Below are positions 1-4,456 of a DNA stretch of 5,811 nucleotides, piece by piece (within the stretch, counting starts at the first letter, position 1; each line of letters starts with the position of its first letter). The stretch lies in contig JAPMTY010000132.1 of NCBI GenBank assembly GCA_026552835.1, positions 1 through 5,811 on the forward strand. Direction: 5' to 3'. This stretch comes from Candidatus Methanoperedens sp. (GTDB lineage Archaea; Halobacteriota; Methanosarcinia; Methanosarcinales; Methanoperedenaceae). The notes beneath the pieces were generated by a model. It was not told the origin of the DNA and did no database searches. It saw nothing but the letters and a program-made list of their open reading frames with translations. The translations under genes were made by a program, and so were the position numbers.

Positions 1-484
1 CACCGTAGGTTGAAATCAAGAGATAATTTGGCAAAGAACTATTCGGGAAGTTGTTGCCATAGCCTGCTAAAGTGCTATTTGGGAAATTACCACTGTAAGT
101 GTTGATTAACAGGTAGTTCGGAAGGGAGGTATTCGGGAAGTTGTTGTTGTAACCGCTTATCGTGTTGTTCGGGAAGTTATTGCCATAGCCCACCAAGGTG
201 CTATTCGGGAAATTACCGTCATAGGTTGCGATTGGAAGGTAATTAATCAAAGAATTGTTCGGGAAGTTTCCACCATAAGTTGAAATCAACAGGTAATTTG
301 GCAAAGAACTATTCGGGAAGTTGTTGCCATAGCCTGCTAAAGTGCTATTTGGGAAATTACCACTGTAAGTGTTGATTAACAGGTAGTTCGGAAGGGAGGT
401 ATTCGGGAAATTGTTGCTGTAACTGCTTATCGTGCTGTTCGGGAAGTTACCATTGTAATCTGCAACCGTAGAGTTCGGAAAATC
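1..484 (-). repeat. Coding tandem repeats of 36 or 54 bp (12 or 18 aa) with a 270-bp higher-order period
   Basis: In the minus-strand frame the sequence splits into units beginning [N/D]FPN. The FPN asparagines lie at residues 60, 72, 84, 102, 114, 132, 150, 162, 174, 192 and 204, so spacings are only 12 or 18. The 12-residue form is a hexad xFPNxx plus a hexad like LAGYGN. The 18-residue form is xFPNxx, a hexad like LPNYLL, and a hexad like ISTYGG. The order 12-18-12-18-18-12 makes a 90-residue block that then begins again. At DNA level positions 24-139 are identical to 294-409 over 116 bp, and similarity continues with scattered changes to about 179/449. The copies therefore arose by recent duplication or are kept alike by recombination. 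Confidence 0.93.
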
Positions 485-652
485 CGTTGGAATTCCTAAT
501 AAATATGCCCAATTTAAATAACCTAAAAAGTTCTGCGCTGTGACGTTATTCGCAACAGTTATGTTGTTTCCGATTTCAGTAAATGCCGATGCGGTTGTTG
601 TTAATACAAGTAAAACTAAAACGACAGCCCCAAGTTTGTAAATCCCTTTCAT
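1..652 (-). CDS. Exported, asparagine-rich NFPN-repeat protein (putative surface glycoprotein), 3' end beyond window
   Basis: I do not recognise a named family. The reading frame stays open for 217 codons from ATG at 652 to the left edge, so the C-terminus is not visible. The ATG has a strong ribosome-binding site, GGAGGT at 659-664, six bases upstream. Residues 1-23 form a Sec-type signal peptide: K2 and K6, a V/L-rich core, then an A-S-A cleavage site before F24. Residues 24-56 are a non-repetitive spacer with two sequons (NIT, NVT). From residue 57 onward there are eleven units starting N/D-F-P-N, 12 or 18 residues long, each with an N-x-S/T sequon at the FPN asparagine. There are no Lys, Arg or His residues after K6. 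These features suggest an extracellular, probably N-glycosylated structural protein such as a sheath, adhesin or surface-layer component; that role is inference. It faces away from the winged-helix gene, sharing the control region at 653-971. Confidence 0.88.
   Translation of the reverse strand, partial: MKGIYKLGAVVLVLLVLTTTASAFTEIGNNITVANNVTAQNFLGYLNWAYLLGIPTDFPNSTVADYNGNFPNSTISSYSNNFPNTSLPNYLLINTYSGNFPNSTLAGYGNNFPNSSLPNYLLISTYGGNFPNNSLINYLPIATYDGNFPNSTLVGYGNNFPNNTISGYNNNFPNTSLPNYLLINTYSGNFPNSTLAGYGNNFPNSSLPNYLLISTYG
584..652 (-). other. Sec signal peptide of the NFPN-repeat protein
   Basis: The first 23 residues show a short basic n-region (K2, K6), a hydrophobic core of Val, Leu and Ala at residues 8-17, a T-T-T stretch and an A-S-A motif just before F24. 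This is a standard signal-peptidase I type site. No lipobox cysteine is present, so release to the outside or a C-terminal anchor beyond the window is expected. Confidence 0.85.
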
Positions 653-658
653 ATGCTA

Positions 659-664
659 ACCTCC
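659..664 (-). promoter_or_regulatory. Ribosome-binding site of the repeat-protein gene
   Basis: The minus strand reads GGAGGT, six bases before the ATG at 652. It fits the archaeal 16S anti-Shine-Dalgarno sequence and fixes the start codon of the left-edge gene. Confidence 0.85.
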
Positions 665-694
665 GACTTTGTTCGAGATGCCCCCGTTTTTTAG

Positions 695-729
695 CTGCTG
701 ATATCTATTCTATTTTCAATTATCAGCAG
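695..729 (-). promoter_or_regulatory. Stem-loop or operator in the leader of the repeat-protein gene
   Basis: CTGCTGATA at 695-703 is the exact reverse complement of TATCAGCAG at 721-729, with a 17-base AT-rich spacer. It lies 42 bases upstream of the start codon at 652 and downstream of the putative TATA elements, so it would be in the 5' untranslated leader. It could act as an RNA hairpin or as a two-half-site protein operator; the sequence alone does not decide. Confidence 0.55.
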
Positions 730-816
730 AATCTTCTAATTTCCCTTCCCGTTCTCAAACAAATACAATCTTATATGAAATATATATTAGTCTAATGACA
801 TAAATAATTTCGCATA

Positions 817-828
817 CTATATATTTTT
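817..828 (-). promoter_or_regulatory. Putative TATA box of the repeat-protein gene, near-symmetric and possibly shared
   Basis: The minus strand reads AAAAATATATAG, preceded by AC, which resembles an archaeal purine-rich BRE followed by a TATA box. Starting 25 or so bases downstream would give a leader of roughly 140-150 nt for the gene at 652. The plus strand reads TATATATTTTT here and could also serve the winged-helix gene. The element is enclosed by the inverted repeat CATACT (813-818) and AGTATG (833-838). No transcription start data are available. Confidence 0.5.
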
Positions 829-866
829 GTAGAGTATGGATATTATTTCGCCAGGCTTCTTCCGGC

Positions 867-890
867 ATTTTGTTCAAATTGAACCAAAAT
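867..890. promoter_or_regulatory. Imperfect palindrome, candidate operator
   Basis: The left arm ATTTTGTTCAA (867-877) and right arm TTGAACCAAAAT (879-890) are complementary around a central A, except for one extra C in the right arm. The inner GTTCAA-A-TTGAAC is perfect. It lies about 80 bases before the winged-helix start and downstream of the plus-strand TATA-like core. That is a typical place for a repressor site, and autoregulation by the adjacent winged-helix protein is a reasonable guess. Confidence 0.5.
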
Positions 891-908
891 CCAGTGAAAC
901 ACATTTAT

Positions 909-934
909 GCGCAAAGCTTCAGAGCGTAAAGCTT
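909..934 (+). repeat. Short direct repeat GCG[C/T]AAAGCTT
   Basis: GCGCAAAGCTT at 909-919 recurs as GCGTAAAGCTT at 924-934 with one mismatch, 15 bp start to start, just upstream of the winged-helix gene. Each copy contains the self-complementary AAGCTT. It may be a protein-binding site or chance; the function is unknown. Confidence 0.4.
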
Positions 935-960
935 AAGTGTGAATGTGCCGCCTATTAATT

Positions 961-968
961 GGGGTGAT
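961..968 (+). promoter_or_regulatory. Ribosome-binding site deciding the winged-helix start
   Basis: GGGGTGAT matches the archaeal GGAGGTGAT consensus and directly precedes the ATGATG pair. With ATG 972 the GGTG core is five bases upstream, a normal spacing. This argues against the upstream GTG at 939. Confidence 0.7.
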
Positions 969-971
969 ATG

Positions 972-1208
972 ATGCACTTACAGCATCAATATCAAAAGAA
1001 ATTCACTACCGGGCAGGTCTTAACCTTGCTCGATGGTCATGAAAAAATGCTGCGTGAAATATGCGATAGTCTTGATTGCAGTACGTCAACTGCAGAAAAT
1101 CTCGTAAAAATCCTGCTTGAGATGAATAAAATCAAACGCCGCAATGTAGGCAGTGAAAAGAAACCGCTATGGATGTATTCATCCAGAGAAGCAAACGATG
1201 AAAAATAA
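972..1208 (+). CDS. Small winged-helix DNA-binding protein, putative transcriptional regulator
   Basis: The protein is 78 residues from ATG 972. Two adjacent ATGs (969, 972) follow the ribosome-binding site GGGGTGAT at 961-968; the GTG at 939 lacks one, so the shorter form is preferred. The layout is that of a single winged helix-turn-helix domain: helix 1 about residues 13-20, helix 2 about 25-34 (KMLREICDSL), a turn with DCSTST, recognition helix about 38-51 (TAENLVKILLEMN), then a basic KIKRR strand and a wing ending in PLWMY near residue 69. No ligand-binding, dimerisation or metal-binding domain is present; the two cysteines (31, 36) are not arranged as a metal site. It lies 48 nt before the surface-protein gene and is probably cotranscribed with it, while facing the repeat-protein gene. 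Control of either neighbour is inferred from position only. Confidence 0.85.
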   Translation: MHLQHQYQKKFTTGQVLTLLDGHEKMLREICDSLDCSTSTAENLVKILLEMNKIKRRNVGSEKKPLWMYSSREANDEK

Positions 1209-1256
1209 AGGCTGTCTGCCTGCCATCGGACAAAAATCGGGAGTTTGGTGAAGACG

Positions 1257-3632
1257 ATGAAGGGTGAGCAACATGACCAAAGTAATCCAATAATGTTATT
1301 AAAAAATATTTTCTCTTTCAATGAGGGAAAAAAAGGTTTGATGTTGGGATTTGTGATAGTTTTGGTTTTAGTGGGGGTTGACTTTACCCAAACATTTGAT
1401 AGTTCACAACTACAATGGAAAGAGGGCGTTTCAGGCAAGCTCATGCGCGGCGAGACGCTTACATACGGGGGGTATTCCATAGAAGTCACAACATTTCCGG
1501 CCCCTGTGGAATCGGCTAAATACAAACCAGAACCCGAAGAGCCTGTTGAGCCTTTCGTGGCGCTGAACATATCGAAAAATGGCAGTTTCATAGGCGCTGT
1601 TGCTCTCCGGCTGGCAGAATCGTATATTACACCTGACGGTGAATTGAAAGTTACACCGAATGAACTCCCTGCTCAAAATGCAAAAGAGTGGATTTTTGAA
1701 AGTTATGCGCCCTGGGCTGTAATAGAACTGGATACAAGAGGCACTCCAAGCCTTGCGGTATCGATACAGACAGACAAAGATCAATACGTATCCTCATACA
1801 CCACAGACATTGTTGCAACTGTAAACCTGGAAAATACAGGTTCGGCTGATGCAGTTAATGTCGATATGGTTGTTGACACGGGACTTCCGATAAACAGGGG
1901 AAGTTTAAAATATCATTATGATAGAATTAAAATAGGGGAATCCATCACCGAGACCATTACATTCGCGTCACCCATTCTTACAGAACAGAAGATGTTTGGC
2001 ATATCAGCAAACGTCAGCGGATATGATGTTATGGATATTCCATATATGGCGACATCCATAAAAAGCATTTCAATGGCAGCCGAGCTTCCCGTGATTCTCT
2101 CCCTAACGAAAAGCACTGTTGGAAAGATGTACTTGAAGGATTACACCATCATTTCATTATCTGTAAAAAACAACGGAAGGCTCGATGCTAAAAATGTGAA
2201 TATTACAGATTCCCTTCCGGACAGTTTTAAACTCCTCGGCAACCAATCGCTGCACTGGGTTGTTGATATTCCCGTCAATGAGGAATGGAACTACCATTAT
2301 CTGGTAAGACCCGTGGAGCCAAACAAAGAAGGTATTGTATTCCCTGCAGCAACTGCAGAGTTCGAAATAAGGAGCGAATCTTATAGCGTGCGGTCAAACC
2401 AGCCGAAGATTGTAGTGTACGGGCCAAAGATTATCCTTACGAAAAAGACGGATGTTTCAGAGTTCAACCCGGGCGATACTGTGACTGTGACTGTTGTCGC
2501 TGAAAATACAGGAAGTACCCTAACAAGAGTTACTATCACGGACACACTTCCGGATAAAGCGACCCTTATCGGCGGCAGTACAACGTTTGGAGGATTTCTG
2601 GAAGCAACGATGAACGTGAGTTTCAAGTACACCCTTAGAATAGACTCAAAAGAGCCAATCACACTCCCTGCTGCGATTGCTGACTATTATGAACTCGGAT
2701 CTTCTGGTAGAAAGATAAGCACGAAGAGCCAGGAAGTAGAACTACAGCTGAAATCCGCCAAGAAAACTCCTATACCAACCAACGCAACACCAACGCCTGC
2801 TGTAACGATAACTCCCGCAGAGCCGACACCCCGGATTACAATACTGCCACCAACGCCTGAGCCTGCTGTAACACCACCATTACTTGAACCTCTTAACACT
2901 GTGTATGAAGAGCTTAGCAACGCGTATATTTTTTTGAGCTCCAAACTCTTTGGTGAGCCCCAGCCGATTCTTTCCATAAGGAAGAGTACGGTTGACACGA
3001 TGTATTTGAAGGATTATACCAGCGTTTCATTGTCAGTAGAAAACAATGGAACGTACGATCTTAAAAATGTAAGTATTACGGATTCTCTCCCTGGCGGTTT
3101 TGAATTCCTCATCAACCAGTCACTTTACTGGGTAGTTGATATTCCTGCAGGTTGGGAGTGGCAATACCGCTATCAAGTAAGACCGTTTGAGCCGGGCAAA
3201 GGAATAATATTTCCCGCAGCTACTGCAGGGTTCACAATTAATAATAAATCATACAGCACACAATCAAACCAGCCAAGGATTGTAGTGTTTGGGCCAAAGG
3301 TTGTACTCACGAAAAAGACAGATGTTTCTTTTGTAAAGCCCGGTGATACTGTGAATGTAACGGTAATTGCTGAAAATACAGGAAATGCATACACAAAAGT
3401 GACTGTCAGGGACTCACTGCCGGATAACGTAACTCTTATTGGCGGCAGCACAGGGTTTGAAGGGGTTCTGGAAGCAACAAGGAATGCAAGCTTCAACTAT
3501 ATTCTTAGAATAGATTCCAAAAAGCCCATCATATTTCCTGCTGCAACTGCCGAATATTATGAATTCGAAGCCAAGGGCCGAAAGATCACAACCAGGAGCC
3601 AGGGATTTGAAATAACGATAAAATCCCCGTAG
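1257..3632 (+). CDS. Membrane-anchored surface protein with CARDB-like and four DUF11-like domains
   Basis: The protein is 791 residues from ATG 1257, which has GGTGA five bases upstream. In-frame TTG 1245 and GTG 1248 could add four or three residues; GTG 1248 has GGGAG before it. Residues 1-26 are basic and cytoplasmic, 27-43 form one transmembrane signal-anchor, and the rest should lie outside the cell. Residues about 55-160 are an unassigned beta-rich domain; about 165-275 look like a CARDB/COG1361-type adhesion domain (VNLENTGSADAVNV). Four DUF11-like domains follow as two pairs, 278-499 and 569-791, each with the hallmark ITDSLP or DSLPDN and an AENTG turn. A Pro/Thr-rich linker (502-545) separates the pairs. 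About 14 N-x-S/T sequons suggest glycosylation. There is no C-terminal anchor. Such proteins are usually archaeal cell-surface or S-layer-associated structural proteins; the binding partner is unknown. Confidence 0.85.
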   Translation: MKGEQHDQSNPIMLLKNIFSFNEGKKGLMLGFVIVLVLVGVDFTQTFDSSQLQWKEGVSGKLMRGETLTYGGYSIEVTTFPAPVESAKYKPEPEEPVEPFVALNISKNGSFIGAVALRLAESYITPDGELKVTPNELPAQNAKEWIFESYAPWAVIELDTRGTPSLAVSIQTDKDQYVSSYTTDIVATVNLENTGSADAVNVDMVVDTGLPINRGSLKYHYDRIKIGESITETITFASPILTEQKMFGISANVSGYDVMDIPYMATSIKSISMAAELPVILSLTKSTVGKMYLKDYTIISLSVKNNGRLDAKNVNITDSLPDSFKLLGNQSLHWVVDIPVNEEWNYHYLVRPVEPNKEGIVFPAATAEFEIRSESYSVRSNQPKIVVYGPKIILTKKTDVSEFNPGDTVTVTVVAENTGSTLTRVTITDTLPDKATLIGGSTTFGGFLEATMNVSFKYTLRIDSKEPITLPAAIADYYELGSSGRKISTKSQEVELQLKSAKKTPIPTNATPTPAVTITPAEPTPRITILPPTPEPAVTPPLLEPLNTVYEELSNAYIFLSSKLFGEPQPILSIRKSTVDTMYLKDYTSVSLSVENNGTYDLKNVSITDSLPGGFEFLINQSLYWVVDIPAGWEWQYRYQVRPFEPGKGIIFPAATAGFTINNKSYSTQSNQPRIVVFGPKVVLTKKTDVSFVKPGDTVNVTVIAENTGNAYTKVTVRDSLPDNVTLIGGSTGFEGVLEATRNASFNYILRIDSKKPIIFPAATAEYYEFEAKGRKITTRSQGFEITIKSP
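2088..2753 (+). repeat. Internal duplication, copy A (paired DUF11-like domains)
   Basis: Residues 278-499 match residues 569-791 along their whole length at an offset of 291, falling to 290 after a one-residue gap. Shared landmarks include MYLKDYT, ITDSLP, NQSL-WVVDIP, FPAATA, SNQP-IVV-GPK, LTKKTDVS, PGDTV, LIGGST and LRIDSK. Both copies keep two equivalent sequons, NQS and N[V/A]S. Confidence 0.9.
2760..2891 (+). other. Pro/Thr-rich linker of the surface protein
   Basis: Residues 502-545 consist largely of Pro, Thr, Ala, Val and Ile with repeated TPTPA, EPTP and PTPEPAVT motifs. It separates the two duplicated domain pairs. Such stretches are extended spacers and may be O-glycosylated in archaeal surface proteins; one NAT sequon lies within it. 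Confidence 0.8.
2961..3629 (+). repeat. Internal duplication, copy B (paired DUF11-like domains)
   Basis: This second copy of the domain pair, residues 569-791, ends the protein. It has more sequons than copy A (N597, N604, N620, N663, N700, N724 and N743), so the copies differ in predicted glycan load as well as sequence. Confidence 0.9.
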
Positions 3633-3653
3633 AAATTTCTACATAGAAAAAAG
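3629..3653. terminator. Convergent gene end: palindrome plus minus-strand T-tract
   Basis: GTAGAAATTTCTAC (3629-3642) is a perfect 14-bp palindrome that includes the plus-strand stop codon TAG (3630-3632). Next to it, six A residues at 3647-3652 give a T6 tract on the minus strand immediately after the lipoprotein stop. Archaeal termination often uses U-rich tracts, so this 21-bp gap probably ends the minus-strand transcript. The stem would be only five pairs with a four-base loop, so a hairpin role is weak. Confidence 0.45.
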
Positions 3654-4412
3654 TTAACCTGTACTATTTATTTGCTCGTCTCTCCATTCATCATTTTCAT
3701 AGACCATTATTTCTTTGATGCTCCCATTTACATAGAGAGAGACTTTTTCCCGGCTCCATGTTTCTTCCCCTATGTACCTGCCCGGTAAGGAAACTTTCTT
3801 TCGAACCGTTTCACCAGAAGCAATATCTCCCATCGGAATAGATTCTTCCGAATATAGAGTCCCGCTTGATATATAAAAATCAAACCTGAACTTCACGTTT
3901 GATAAGTTCTTACCCTTGTTTGCGAATGTTAATACTCCTAAATCCCTGCTTCCCTCCCTGCCGTAATAATCGATTCTCCATCCATACATCTTTTGCGGAT
4001 GTTCGAGCGAATAAATTTTCTGTTCTATGCCCTGGTTATCCCTTTCAAATGTGACCTTGTTTTTAGCAATTAAAACCAGTATATCCGAAGTCCAGTATTG
4101 GCTTAATACATCCCTGTGTTCTATAATATATGTTGCAAGCCTCTCCCCCGCTTCTATGCCTTCGTTGTTCCTGCGCTCCCATTCGATATAATTCTCTACA
4201 GGCGCCTCTGTCCCTTGAGCATCTGTACGCTGTTGGATTTCCGCTACCAGGTCTAATTTCAATTTATAATCATCATATAACCTGATTGCATTATCCGATA
4301 TTCCCTGGCTTTTGTTTGTGTTTTCCGGTATTTGTTCTTTAATGCCCGGTGGTTCAACACATCCTGCAAATATCGCAGTCAGAACCAAAAAAACAAACAA
4401 CTTTTTCATCAT
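3654..4412 (-). CDS. Predicted lipoprotein with C-terminal beta-sandwich (FxLYD/CARDB-like) region
   Basis: The protein is 252 residues from ATG 4412, preceded by AAGGT at 4417-4421; a second ATG at 4409 would give 251. Residues 1-17 are a lipoprotein signal: K3, K4, a hydrophobic core and I-F-A-G before C18, so lipid attachment at Cys18 is expected. Phe at -3 is less usual than Leu. Residues 31-36 are an N/T/S linker. Residues about 38-115 look mostly helical and charged. Residues about 145-240 contain LTFANKGKNLSNVKFRFDFY and a later GDIASGE turn, resembling beta-sandwich domains in which a structured loss-of-contact turn NxGxxxxNV recurs. I do not recognise a specific family and assign no function. 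It follows the kinase gene by 44 nt on the same strand, so it may be an outside partner of that sensor or simply a passenger. Confidence 0.8.
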   Translation of the reverse strand: MMKKLFVFLVLTAIFAGCVEPPGIKEQIPENTNKSQGISDNAIRLYDDYKLKLDLVAEIQQRTDAQGTEAPVENYIEWERRNNEGIEAGERLATYIIEHRDVLSQYWTSDILVLIAKNKVTFERDNQGIEQKIYSLEHPQKMYGWRIDYYGREGSRDLGVLTFANKGKNLSNVKFRFDFYISSGTLYSEESIPMGDIASGETVRKKVSLPGRYIGEETWSREKVSLYVNGSIKEIMVYENDEWRDEQINSTG

Positions 4413-4433
4413 ACATACCTTAATTTCATGGCG

Positions 4434-4451
4434 AAAATCCTTCAGGATTTT
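4434..4451. other. Stem-loop between kinase and lipoprotein genes
   Basis: AAAATCC (4434-4440) and GGATTTT (4445-4451) form a perfect 7-bp stem with a four-base loop. On the plus strand six Ts (4448-4453) end it, the shape of an intrinsic terminator, yet no plus-strand gene ends here. On the minus strand it lies in the 44-nt gap between the kinase stop and the lipoprotein start. There it could mark an mRNA processing point or weaken read-through. Confidence 0.5.
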
Positions 4452-4456
4452 TTCAT

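Larger units (their letters stand above)
653..971. promoter_or_regulatory. Divergent control region between the repeat-protein gene and the winged-helix gene
   Basis: About 320 bp without a convincing gene. It is AT-rich in its middle and holds promoter-like elements for both directions. Going rightward it contains the repeat gene's ribosome-binding site (659-664), a 9-bp inverted repeat (695-729), a weaker AT-rich element near 776-790, a TATA-like core (817-828) within a CATACT/AGTATG inverted repeat (813-838), an imperfect palindrome (867-890), an 11-bp direct repeat (909-934), a possible weak rightward promoter element around 893-909, and the GGGGTGAT ribosome-binding site (961-968). A GTG at 939 could extend the winged-helix gene upstream, but nothing like a ribosome-binding site precedes it. 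Confidence 0.65.

Noticed and set aside
1..484. Possible CRISPR array, because short similar units recur every 36-54 bp
   Set aside because: The units are in-frame protein repeats with no unique spacers, their spacing is always a multiple of 18 bp, and they follow a signal peptide and ribosome-binding site.
583..795. Plus-strand 70-codon reading frame
   Set aside because: It overlaps the signal-peptide end of the minus-strand gene and the promoter region, has no good ribosome-binding site, and its product looks like translated AT-rich noncoding DNA.
653..938. tRNA or other structured RNA gene in the long intergenic region
   Set aside because: No cloverleaf, T-loop consensus or CCA-like end was seen; the only structures are short inverted repeats better read as regulatory sites.
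939..971. GTG 939 as start of the winged-helix protein
   Set aside because: No ribosome-binding site precedes it, while GGGGTGAT directly precedes the ATG pair at 969/972; the extra ten or eleven residues add nothing to the domain.
1037..1591. Minus-strand 184-codon reading frame
   Set aside because: It is antisense to the winged-helix and surface-protein genes, both of which have clear domain patterns; its own product has none.
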